Shown in pieces: positions 36,301-46,089 of a stretch of DNA of 64,000 nucleotides. This DNA comes from Monocercomonoides exilis (lineage: Eukaryota > Preaxostyla > Oxymonadida > Polymastigidae). Position 1 is the stretch's first letter; each line of letters begins with the position of its first letter. The stretch lies in assembly GCA_001643675.2 (NCBI GenBank), contig LSRY02000002.1:1467501-1531500 (forward strand), given 5' to 3'. The notes beneath the pieces were generated by a model, which searched no databases, was not told the origin of the DNA, and saw nothing but the letters and a program-made list of their open reading frames with translations. The position numbers were made by a program, and so were the translations under genes.

Positions 36301-37711
36301 TCGGATTGCGACAATTGGAATTGTTCCACAGATGGAAGTGTATGAAACGGAGGAAATTGGCAGAAAGAAAGAGAAAGGAGTTGAGCAAAAAGAAGATAGT
36401 GAAAAGAAGATTTATTCATCTTCATTATTTAATCGTAATGGCAAGTATTCTTTCTCTTGGCCTTCAAATGCATTCAAGCACCATCCCATTTCTGAGATGC
36501 GAACAAAATCAAAATCAAATTCAGTTCTTGCTGATTACTTTGGAGATGTCGATATCGCCTCGTTTGCTGGAGGCAACATCATTGAAAGCGACACCCTCTA
36601 CGAATGGATCATCAGCCCATCTGTTCCGCTTGATGGGTCAGCATTGCCGGCAATTCTGCCACCCAGAAAAGGGCAGTACTTCACTTATGCGCAGATGGAC
36701 TCGCTCAGCTGGGACTGGGCCGAACAGATGGAAGGAGTCTCAATGGAGTTCAGAGTGTGCCCAGCCGACTTTGTCGGAGCCTTTTCGGAGCAGATGATGG
36801 ACGAAGAGACTGAAAGGCGGCTACAGCTGTGTTGTGCGTGTGCTGGACTGTTGGATGTTCACGTGGCATGGGAAACGGAAATCATTGACGAAGAAGAAGT
36901 TGATGGAAATTTTGCTTCTGCGAAATCATGTGATGAAGAGAAAGAAGGGTATTTGATTGGAAATACAAAGGAATTAAAGAAAGAACTTGGATCTGAAGAA
37001 GCCAGAAAAGAAGAAGAAAATACTCGCTCAGTATCATCAGAATCCAATGAGGTCTATGGGCATCCATTTGACGTGATCAGCGAAGAATTCGATGAAAGCG
37101 CAACTGTCTTTGTTGGCTGCAAAAAAGGCTTCTATTTTTCTCCTCGCGGGGAATGTGAGCCAATCCCTGTTCATGAATTTCCGACTGTTGTTCCTCCGCT
37201 CATCGATCCTAAATCTGTTACGCCTCCTCCTCCGATTGGCCCTAAAAAGAATGCAACAGACAAGAACGAGACCAGAAGCAGGCCGACTTCGAGGGGACCT
37301 TCGCAGCCATTGTCGGTTGTGTCTAAAGTGTTGTTTATTTCTGTTCCAACAGCGTTCAGTTTTGCATTTGTGATTGTGTATTGTTATTGTTTGTGCTCAA
37401 AGAAAAAATCAAGAAACAAGAGAGTATCGCACAAACTTGTTGAAGATAATGAAGGAGGGAAAAGTGTGGAAATGGAAAATATAAATTCTGAATCTTCTGC
37501 AGAATTGGAAGTTCAGCGAAATAATGTTGACACACAATCAAGCAGTGACAGCGAAGAAAATGGAAGGAATGAAGTTAATGAAGAGCAGTCATCTAATTTG
37601 GTTGTATCGCAAGTGCATGTTCTTCATAAGCCTGGAGAGATGCTTAGCAATGACAGCTCAGCAGAAAATCAAATTGAGAGCGCGCTTCAGAATCATTCGA
37701 CTTCTCTTTGA
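33373..37711 (+). CDS. Surface-anchored S41-family peptidase, single domain
   Basis: Exons 33373-33434, 33522-33639 and 33701-37711 (phases 2 and 0) give 1,396 residues. Exon 1 is a signal peptide (MNISNIFRFLFFLSIFIQTE). A conserved start shared with the paralogue downstream follows: two spaced cysteines, then YLSGYAYRDRMLNPPSPFEG and LTRAFLTLNDPHTSYGIPC. The S41 core comes after a ~250-residue Ser/Lys-rich insert: VLVVSSFLPES, LIIDVRGNTGGDGDLSIG, and the nucleophile motif TNGLCGSACAQF with Ser at about residue 912. A second low-complexity insert splits the core near 36000. A short Cys motif (CKKGFYFSPRGEC), a Pro-rich stalk, a TM helix (LFISVPTAFSFAFVIVYCYC) and a Ser-rich cytosolic tail end the protein. 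It probably cleaves proteins at the cell surface or in the secretory route; substrates are unknown. Confidence 0.8.
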
Positions 37712-38433
37712 TTTCCTTCGAATTTATTGGCTCTGAGAAAATGAATTGATCTTTCTTGTTCATAATGACTGAATATTGAGTTTGTTAATATTGTTTCTTT
37801 GTTGAAATCTATGATAGTTTTACATGTTAACGCAGTTTTCGTTTTTACTATGCTTTTTTCGTTATTTGCAATTTTAAAAACTCAAAATAAATAAGACAAA
37901 AAAATTCCTCTTTTTAAAACATAAAGGCAAAGCTTGTTCAACGGACCTCTCCTTTGGTCAAAAGCTTGTGCAAAAATTATAATGAAATAAAGAAGAACTG
38001 TTACAAAAAAACTTGTAAAAAAATTAATAAAAAATGCATTTAACCTCAAATAAGCAGAAAATCAGCCGAAATTTATATGTACAAACAGAAAATTTAAATG
38101 GATAATAAAAAATAATAATAATGGAATAATTATCGCATTTGGGAAATTTACCAAATACATCTGAATATCAACGGAAAACACTAAAATCATAAAAGAAAAA
38201 AAAAATATCAAATAAAGCAATTAACAACATTACAGAATTCAAATTCCTCAAATAAAACGTAAAAACATAATCAGTACAAAAAAACAAAAGGCCAGAAATC
38301 AATTCACAAAATGTCAAATTTTAGAAATTATGATTAAAATAATTTTACTCATGAATGCATAGCAAGCATTTCTATATTCCAATTTAATAATAAATAATAA
38401 CTCTTTGAATAAATGAATAAAAGTTGGTACTTC
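37712..38433. other. Intergenic between convergent genes, no gene seen
   Basis: About 720 bp of AT-rich DNA between the convergent S41 peptidase and cyclin genes. AAGCTTGT occurs twice near 37931 and 37961. There is no ORF or RNA gene I can support. Confidence 0.45.
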
Positions 38434-39234
38434 TCAAGCACAACCGCATTGATAAATTGCATAAAACATTTTTAAGAATTCGTCTGGGCAAATCATCAAG
38501 TCAAAACGAAGTTTAGCCAAAAATATAATTTCTGATTGATTGATAATTTCAAGTGGAATATCAAATAGATTTGCCCACCATTTATTTCGGAATGTAATAT
38601 CTCTATTCATCTTTATTGAAGTTATAAGCGAACACAGCAATATAGTTCCCATGTTTTCTTCTGTAACAATTGAAGGAAAAGTATTATCAACAGCATCAAT
38701 GTCTGATTGAATAAATCTCTCTAATAAAATCAATGAATGAACAATTTCTCCAATGGTTATAGGGGCTATGCGAGAAACAAAGAGCAAAAGGTGCTTTGCT
38801 TTGTCGCGAACAAGAACGCCAGATGAAGATAGAGATGAAAATTTTTCAGAAGTTTTTGATGACTCTTTTTTTGACGTTGTCAACAGATGTTGCAATGCTT
38901 TTGAAAATAGCAAACAAATGTCATTTGAAGCAGAAATGATAAATCTTGTTGATGGATATGCTTTTGAGCATTGCAACAATTCGTTTTCTTTTGATTGGAA
39001 ATTTTCGTTTTGAAATTCAAAAATTGGAGCGTGCTCATAAGTGCCATGAAGTCTTGTAGTTGTTTCTATACAGGTTGAATTTATTCTGTTAAAAAGAATT
39101 CACAAGAAATCATTAAATAATTAAATAAAATATGAAATAATATCAAACTTATCGCCAGGGCTCAAGCATTGAGAATCTTTAGTAATAAAAAGTTCGTTTG
39201 TTTCAGAACATTGACTTTCAGAAACAACTTCCAT
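38434..39234 (-). CDS. PHO80-like (P-type) cyclin
   Basis: Exons 39234-39149 and 39085-38434 (63-nt intron, phase 2) give 245 residues. The C-terminal 150 residues match the PHO80-like cyclin box: LILLERFIQ, FPSIVTEENMGTILLCSLITSIKMNRD, FRNKWWANLFDIP, then INQSEIIFLAKLRFDLMICPDEF, which is the classic hydrophobic helix pattern of Pcl/CycU cyclins. Such cyclins activate a Pho85/CDK5-like kinase in nutrient or cell-cycle control; the partner here is inferred only from family. The first 95 residues are polar with a Ser run and no motif. The gene is convergent with the S41 peptidase gene ending at 37711. Confidence 0.85.
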
Positions 39235-39562
39235 TGAGGTTATCAACACAAATTCTGTTTTTTACTAATAATTCTTTAGATCAATTTTTGCAAAAAATAT
39301 TTTAAAATGAGTTTTCAAAATATGTGTATATTGTTAATTTTTTGAATTTTTCATAATTCATTTTTTGCTGATTTTATTTCCCAATAATTCGATAACTCTT
39401 TATTCAACATGAAAAGCCGTTTTTCATCATTTTTTGTGAAAAAATTTTTTCATTTCTAAAAATAGCGTTCTTTATAAGAAGACTTCTATTTTTATCCACA
39501 GAAATCTTTATAATTTTATTTAGTTTAATTCTTAAGCAATATTTAATTCAAACAGCACCAAA
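39235..39562. other. Intergenic before the MITE, no gene seen
   Basis: AT-rich spacer upstream of the cyclin gene on the minus strand, with no ORF of note. It probably contains the cyclin promoter. Confidence 0.4.
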
Positions 39563-39925
39563 TACAGTTTGTGCAAAAAATACCGGACAAGATCGATTTC
39601 TCAATAACCACAAGTGGAATAATTCTGATAATTTTCCTCAAAATATGCCTCAATAATACAAACTCATTTGATATACAAAACTTTCAAAATAGCTTCATTT
39701 GTGCTCAGAAAAAATTATTTTTTAAAATTTCGGAGAAATAGGATTTTGAGTTTTTTTGAGATTTAAAAAATAATATTCTCTGAGCACAAATGAAGCTATT
39801 TAGAAAGTTTTGTATATCAAATGAGTTTGTATTATTGAGGTATATTTTGAAGAAAATTGTCAGAATTATTCCTCGTTTAGTTATTGTGATATTGATCTTG
39901 TCCGGTATTTTGTGCGATATCTGTA
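39563..39925. mobile_element. ~360-bp palindromic MITE
   Basis: The two halves (about 39563-39720 and 39775-39925) are reverse complements over roughly 150 bp with scattered mismatches and a short AT-rich centre. The outermost bases read TACAG on the left and CTGTA on the right, so a TA target duplication with termini starting CAG is possible, as in Tc1/mariner-derived MITEs. No coding sequence is present. A shared conserved block inside each arm is TACCGGACAAGATC. Confidence 0.75.
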
Positions 39926-40079
39926 GTTTTTGAGATCGCAATGTCAAAAATTATAAGTATTCCCTATTTCAACTTATTTTTTCAAAATCCCATTGAGAAG
40001 GAGATTTTGATCAAAACTCGAACGAAAGTCTGATTTCAAAAAGGATCAGCCATTTGTATAATCTGATTTTTTTCAAACC

Positions 40080-40081
<2 letters not shown>

Positions 40082-40112
<31 letters not shown>
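40082..40112. repeat. Poly-T homopolymer, 31 bp
   Basis: An uninterrupted run of 31 thymines about 170 bp upstream of the tandem S41 gene start. It could be a slippage-prone tract or the tail of an inserted retrocopy in the opposite orientation; no second hallmark was seen. Confidence 0.9.
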
Positions 40113-40113
<1 letters not shown>

Positions 40114-40285
40114 AGGTGTTGCTCTAAGCGAATATAACCTATTTGAATGTTTGTGTGAATCTATTATTTTGATTTCTTTGACATTTCAAAAATAATTTTC
40201 TCACTTCCATTTTTAAAAGCAATAATAGGTTTTGCTTTTATGTATTAAGGGTTGTTTCCAAAATTTTTTCTTGTAACATTTGAAA

Positions 40286-42823
40286 ATGTGTTTGATATAT
40301 TTTGTATTTTGCATCGGGATTTTATCAGCAGACGATGATTGCACATTCCAACGAGGTGAATTGTACGATAAGGATCGAATTATTAAATGCCTTCAGCATT
40401 TACCAGTTTGCATTTTTTTAAGAAAATAATTCATGTTTAATTTTAAAATATTTTTAATTCATTAACAGTACAAAAAAGGAGAAGGAGAAACTCTTGAAAC
40501 AATGAAGACGGTGCGAAGTTACATTGACAGCTATGCTTATCGTGACACAATGGTAAAACCTCCTGAGCCATTTACCAAATATGATATTCTTGCAAAATTA
40601 GATGAAATTGAAAATGCCGAATATGAAAATGGATTGGATTACCATCTTGCACTTGTGGATGCTTTTAATACTCTCGAAGATGCACATACAAATTACTATT
40701 TCCCATGCTCTGGTCTATTTGCCTTTATTTTCCCCTTCAGATTCATTTTTGAAGTTCCTGATCCTACAAAGCCAACAGAAATTGTGGTAAAAGTTGCAGA
40801 ATCTGTTATTGCGAATGCAACAAAAAAATTTATTGATGATGGTGGTATTGATATTACGGGAAAAGAAGTTATCAAGCTAAATCTTCCTGATTTGGATGGA
40901 TCTGCAGATGAAAGGCCTGAAGTTGCAATTGCAAAATGGGCAGATAAATATGTTAAGTTATCTAGAACTCCTGCTGCAAGATTAGGATTTGCACAAACAC
41001 AGGGATATTTTTATCAAAGATCATTGGCTTCAGCACCATTTCCAAAAGGAAATATAGGTGTTACCGTCAACACTGAAGAAGGGGAAAAGGTGATTGATAT
41101 TCCATTTTATGGATTGTCAAATGCAGATATTACAGATGTTAATGATATGCTGAACACAAAATGCCCTCTTCAGGATAAAATGCAAAGCAACAATATGACT
41201 GAACAAACAAATGGTGAGCAGTCACTTTTTGAGGAAGACGAGAAACACTTCCAGTCAGTGATGAATGCGCATAAGGACGATCCACTGTTCCAGCAAATAT
41301 ATGAAGTCATCTGGAGATCACCTGAGCTGAAGAAAGCTCTCAGTAAAAAGCCGGGAAATATTCCTCCAAACGAAAGATTGAGGCATCCAATTGAGAAAGA
41401 AATATATGATCGAGTTGATGAAATTATTTCAATGCAATTTGCCTCAAGAAGTAATATTAGTAAAAATGATAATAAAAAACTTACGTTCAAAGAAAAAGTT
41501 GACGAAAAAATCAGAAAGATGAAGAAAAACGGTGAATCTTATATCAATTTGCATTACTCAAATGACGAAAAGCCTCAACTGAAAGTGATAAGAAAAGCTC
41601 CACATGTTCTTGCTGGAGTTATTGATGAATACAAACTTGGTTATCTTTTCGTTGGGACATTTGCACCCGACACGGACGAGGATATGGTTTCGTTTGTGGA
41701 GACTATCATTGAAGGAATCACATACACAAAGGAGCAAGGATACAAGCTTGTTGTAGACCTGCGCACAAACGGTGGTGGGATGATCCTTCTGTCTGATTGG
41801 CTGTTCACATTCCTTTTCCCAGAAGAATATCCAGTCTTTCCAACTCGTTCGGTTGTTGCTTCGGAACTGGCAAAAGCTTACCTAAAAGCCTCATCTGCAC
41901 CTCCGACACAATTTATCACTGAGCCTACCTCACAAAAAATAATCGAAGATGTGTGGACATTGCCAAAAACAAAAGTAACAGTGATAGGTGATGATGGAAA
42001 GGAGCGTTCACAAGATTGGGTTCACAGATATGTTGCAGACACAGGGCGGCTTGTGCAAATGCTCATCCAGCAAGCCCCGTTGCAGTACAGAAATGTGAGA
42101 ATGTTTGCTCCGAGTGACATTTTGTTTCTGACTGACGGAACATGCGGATCAGCGTGCTCGCAGTTCTTGAAACGGATGAAGGAGAAGAAACTTGGTAAAG
42201 TTGTGGGACTTGGTGGAATTCTTTCAGATAGCACAATTCCCTTTGATATTGGATCGTTCAACTGCGGAAATGTGGTAGACACTGCGTATGTCGAACAATA
42301 TCGACCGAAAAGTGGAACTATGAGCGGGACAACAATGTTTAATAACTTGACGAATGATGATGTGTTTCCTTATCCTGGAAAAGTGCCTCGTGCATCGACG
42401 AACATCAGAATTTCCCTTTCAACAGCGTACAGCTTTGACTGGAACACTCCTGATGAAGAGCCTGAATTCAAAATTGTTCAGCCTGATGAAATTTTCCCAA
42501 TTTATGCTGATCAGATTAACGGCTTCAATCCTGAAGGTGTTGTTGATGCTATCACGCAAGTCAAAACCACGTTTGAAAAGTGCTATGACTGGGAAGTCAA
42601 AGACAACTACGCTTGTCAGATCCCAGTCAATAATAAACATGCTGTTTATGGAAATCCCTGCGTTGGAGGGAAATTCGATAAGGATCAGTGCAAATTATCT
42701 CGATGCGAACGCGGATATTATTTGAACAAAAATGGAATGTGCGAAAAGAGTCCAAATATGGGTCCTGCAAAATATGACGAGGATCCTGATGTGTGTTCTT
42801 TCCCTGCAGTAGTTCCAGGGTGA
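40286..42823 (+). CDS. Tandem S41 peptidase, first half (ends at in-frame TGA)
   Basis: Exons 40286-40405 and 40469-42823 (63-nt intron, phase 0) give 824 residues. A signal peptide (MCLIYFVFCIGILSA) is followed by the paired-cysteine lead CTFQRGELYDKDRIIKC and YIDSYAYRDTMVKPPEPF. The S41 core includes LVVDLRTNGGGMILLSD and the nucleophile motif TDGTCGSACSQF, Ser about residue 601. A Cys-rich EGF-like segment follows (CYDW, VYGNPC, RCERGYYLNKNGMC). Translation reaches TGA at 42821. The reading frame then continues without break into a second S41 unit, so this and the next entry are best viewed as one gene. As a separate product it would lack a membrane anchor and be secreted. The single-domain paralogue lies 3 kb upstream. 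Confidence 0.8.
42821..42823 (+). other. In-frame TGA between two S41 units
   Basis: The codon aligns with the tenth residue of a 17-residue cysteine-to-cysteine lead that is conserved at the start of the first unit. Frame and spacing on both sides are exact, so only this one codon separates the two halves. Context is GGG TGA GCC. A substitution, an assembly error or stop readthrough are all possible. Confidence 0.85.
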
Positions 42824-45334
42824 GCCGATCGATTTGTTGATTGCTTGAAGCAGCTTCCATACGACAAGAACGAAGCAGCAAAGACATTGAAGACTATCAG
42901 AGATTTCATGTCAGTCTATGCATTTAGAGATACAACAGCAAATCCGCCAAAACCGTTTGAAAACGATAAAGTTGATATTCTTGCAGAGTTGGATAAAATC
43001 GAACAGGATGATTACAAATCTGGACTTGATTTCCACAATGCAATTGGAAAGGCGTTTGCCAAACTGAGAGATGCACACACCATTTACAATTTCCCTTGTT
43101 CTCAGCCGTTTGTATTTGCTTTGCCGTACACATTCAAATTTGAGGTTCCAGATCCATCGAAGCCAGAAGAAATAACAGTGAAGTTAGACGACTTTTTAGC
43201 TCCAGTCACAAAATATTATGTGAATGATATCGGAAGGGACTTCAAAGGTAGCGTTGTGACAAAGATAACAATGAATGATTTGAATGAAGTTGAGAATGAG
43301 AAGCCTGAAGTGACAATTGCCCGTTGGTGCGATGAAAACATTGCATTTTCTCGTACCCCAGCTGCCCGGTTGAATTACGGATTAGACCAAATGTTCGTTA
43401 TGCGTTCACCTACATACAATAAAATTGTTGACGGAAGTGTGAATGTTACACTGAAAACAGAGGATGGCGGAACAGAGACAATTCCTTTGTATTGGTACGG
43501 ATTAGCTACTTCAGAGATTACTGCATCCAACATATTGTATGATGAATTCTGCAAAGCGGACAATTTGGCATCAAATGATAATAGAAAATCGAAAATGGCA
43601 AATGAAAAAGAGAATCAGCAACTGCAAAAGTTGATTCAATCAACAAAGATGCCTCAAGAAAAACTGATTGAAGAATACAAATCTTTGCTTCAGATGAACA
43701 CAGATCAACTGAAGAAACAGGACGACTTAAAAATTCAGAAAATAAGAGAAAAATACGCAAACAACACTCAATTTGTGAAGGCTTTTGAGAAGTTTATGGA
43801 AAACAAGCCTCTTCGCGAGATGATTGCAAAGGATCGTATTTTGAATCAACCATTGGAAAGCATTCTTCCGCCGGCTGTGCAGACATTACTGAAAATGATT
43901 AAAGAAGAAAATCAAAAGCTTGCAACAGAAGCAAAAACAAAGAAATCACATTCTGAGAATGCGGTTGAGGTCAAAGAAATAGGCGATGTTCCAGGTATTA
44001 TTCATGGAGTTGTTATTCCTGAATGGAAGATCGGATACTGCCACATAAAGACCTTTGCTCCTGAACCAGAAGAAAATATTGTGAAATTTTTCGAGATTAT
44101 CGCAAAAGTTGTGAAAGAAGTTAAAGACAACAACTACAAGATGGTGTTTGATGTGAGAACAAATGGAGGAGGGCTAATCTTTCTCGGAGCGCAGCTGTAT
44201 CATTTCTTGTTCCCAGAACAATATCCCATCAATCCTCGCTACAACTATATTCGATCGAATATGACAGATAGTATTTCATCTGTGATGACAGACGGAAAAA
44301 AAATGCTATTTACGGATTATGAAACAATGGACTTTATCGAAGATGTTACGAAATTACCAACTATCGAGAAGAAGACTATTATTGGAGGTCAAGAGCGCAC
44401 TCAAATTTGGAGTGGCATGTTTTCTATCAATTCTGACAGAATGCTTTATGAATATATTGGGACAATAATTCCTTCCTCGTTGTATGGCAAGAATCTGTTT
44501 GATCCAAACGATTTGATATTCATCACAGATGGCGAATGCGGTTCAACATGTTCTCAATTCTTGAAGCATGTGAAGGAGTCTAATATGGCTAAAGTTGTTG
44601 GTGTTGGAGGCCAGTTGACACACAAAGAAGTTGATTATGATATCGCTTCATTTGCTGCTGGAAATGTTATATCTTCAAAAGTTGTTGATGAGCAACGAGA
44701 GGAAGTCAAATCGGTTGAAGGATGGCCTTCAAAGTTCTCTCGCCAGAATACGGAGTTGACTTTTGCAATGATGACGAGTTATTCCTTTGACTGGAAGACT
44801 CCAGATGAGCAACTTGAATACAAGATCGTGAAGCCCGATGTTGTGTATCCTTACTATCCAAATTCTGAGGAGAAGCGAAATGCTGACGGATATCTGAATC
44901 TTCTGGAGAATGTGAAGAAATATTTCGACGTGTGCTATGATTGGCAAGTTAAAGTGAATGAATCTTGTGCTGTTCCTGACACAGAAGAAAATGCAGTTTA
45001 TGGCAATCCGTGCAAAGAAGGGAAGTTTACAAGTGAGTGTGTGTTTGCTCGCTGTGCAAATGGATATTACAAAAACAGAGAAGACAAATGTGTGAAGTAT
45101 CCTGTGATGCCTCCACTGAAGAAAGAAGAAGAAAAGCCCCCAAAGAAGCTGTCCGGAGGAGCAATTGCAGGTATTGTTATTGGTTCTGTGGCTGTTGTAG
45201 GAGCATTAGTTGCAGTCGTTGTTGTTTGTGTTGTTGTACAAAAGAAAAAGAAAACAAAGAAACCGGAGTATATCAATGTGAAGTCGGCTGATGGATCTAA
45301 TTACGGCACAGATGGGATTCCAGTGAAAATTTAA
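42824..45334 (+). CDS. Tandem S41 peptidase, second half with C-terminal TM anchor
   Basis: This is in the same frame as the preceding half. It resumes with ADRFVDCLKQLPYDKNEAA, homologous to the lead of the first unit (KDRIIKCLQHLPYKKGEGE), so coding begins before any methionine; the first ATG is only at about 42908. The core has VFDVRTNGGGLIFLGAQL and the nucleophile motif TDGECGSTCSQF (Ser codon 44543). It is followed by an EGF-like Cys segment (CYDW, VYGNPC, RCANGYYKNREDKC), a short Pro/Lys stalk, a strongly hydrophobic TM helix (GAIAGIVIGSVAVVGALVA) and a basic tail. It has no signal peptide of its own, as expected for the back half of a type I membrane protein. If translated through the TGA, the full protein is about 1,660 residues. 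Confidence 0.75.
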   Translation, partial: ADRFVDCLKQLPYDKNEAAKTLKTIRDFMSVYAFRDTTANPPKPFENDKVDILAELDKIEQDDYKSGLDFHNAIGKAFAKLRDAHTIYNFPCSQPFVFALPYTFKFEVPDPSKPEEITVKLDDFLAPVTKYYVNDIGRDFKGSVVTKITMNDLNEVENEKPEVTIARWCDENIAFSRTPAARLNYGLDQMFVMRSPTYNKIVDGSVNVTLKTEDGGTETIPLYWYGLATSEITASNILYDEFCKADNLASNDNRKSKMANEKENQQLQKLIQSTKMPQEKLIEEYKSLLQMNTDQLKKQDDLKIQKIREKYANNTQFVKAFEKFMENKPLREMIAKDRILNQPLESILPPAVQTLLKMIKEENQKLATEAKTKKSHSENAVEVKEIGDVPGIIHGVVIPEWKIGYCHIKTFAPEPEENIVKFFEIIAKVVKEVKDNNYKMVFDVRTNGGGLIFLGAQLYHFLFPEQYPINPRYNYIRSNMTDSISSVMTDGKKMLFTDYETMDFIEDVTKLPTIEKKTIIGGQERTQIWSGMFSINSDRMLYEYIGTIIPSSLYGKNLFDPNDLIFITDGECGSTCSQFLKHVKESNMAKVVGVGGQLTHKEVDYDIASFAAGNVISSKVVDEQREEVKSVEGWPSKFSRQNTELTFAMMTSYSFDWKTPDEQLEYKIVKPDVVYPYYPNSEEKRNADGYLNLLENVKKYFDVCYDWQVKVNESCAVPDTEENAVYGNPCKEGKFTSECVFARCANGYYKNREDKCVKYPVMPPLKKEEEKPPKKLSGGAIAGIVIGSVAVVGALVAVVVVCVVVQKKKKTKKPEYINVKSADGSNYGTDGIPVKI

Positions 45335-46089
45335 AATTAGTTTTTATTTTCTTTACAATTTTCAATTTTATATTTGTTTTGGGCTTTTGGTAATCACAAA
45401 TGCTAAAGAGTGATATCATAAATTTTGCAAATGTTAAAATTTATGATCATTGTTTTGGATCGTAGAATTTGTTTATAATTTTTATTCAATATTTTTCTTG
45501 AATGTGTTTTTTGAAATTTTTTGATAAAAAATTTCAGTGCAGCTGATAATTCGACAAATCTTAATTTATCGATGACCAACAGTTAAATTTTCGCTGTTGG
45601 AATGCATTTTCTTTTTCGACTGATTAGAGCATTATATTATTTGCCTTATTCATTTGATAACTTTTTTATTTTATTTTATTTTTTGAAATAATGGCTTGAT
45701 TATTGGATGGGCCATTTAGCCAGAATCTGATTTCTTGTATCTGTTATTTAACACAGAAAGAACAGACGTCTTTCTACCAGAGTTTAAGGATTTGCTTTTC
45801 GAGAAACTCACATATATTATCTGAAAAAATACTTTATTCTATCCTTTTTTTCAACGAGTGATTGGTTATTTTGCAATTTTTTATTCAATTAAAGTGAATG
45901 ACTTTTGACGAGTCATTTCAAAAAGCCAATAAATTGGATCTTTTATCAGCAATCTATTTCATTGTGTCTTTTATTTATTGCAAGGAACATTCTCCTAAAA
46001 ACATATTTGAGAATTCAATCAGATAAATATGAAACTTCAAATGAAGGTAAAAAATGGGTTTTGATTGATTCTTTTTGCAATTTGCTTTG
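45335..46089. other. Intergenic spacer, no gene seen
   Basis: About 750 bp of AT-rich DNA. Short ORFs are present but have no motif or splice support. An upstream exon of the EF-hand gene could lie near 46029 (an ATG followed by a GTAAAA donor-like site), but I could not match the phase. Confidence 0.4.

Noticed and set aside
37921-37975. Possible small RNA hairpin with AAGCTTGT repeated
   Set aside because: The two copies are in direct, not inverted, orientation and do not form a stem.
14326-39760. A shared TTTCGGAGAAA motif in the loops of the 14-kb and 39.7-kb inverted-repeat elements
   Set aside because: Only about 11 bases match and the surrounding sequence differs. It may be chance in AT-rich DNA.
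42821-42823. Selenocysteine at the in-frame TGA
   Set aside because: The aligned residue in the paralogous unit is Asp in a non-catalytic lead, not Cys, and I could not see a SECIS-like hairpin. A Sec role is unlikely, though not formally excluded.
42788-42850. A tiny intron removing the TGA
   Set aside because: Phase-correct candidates are about 30 nt, shorter than any other intron inferred here, and remove a conserved cysteine.
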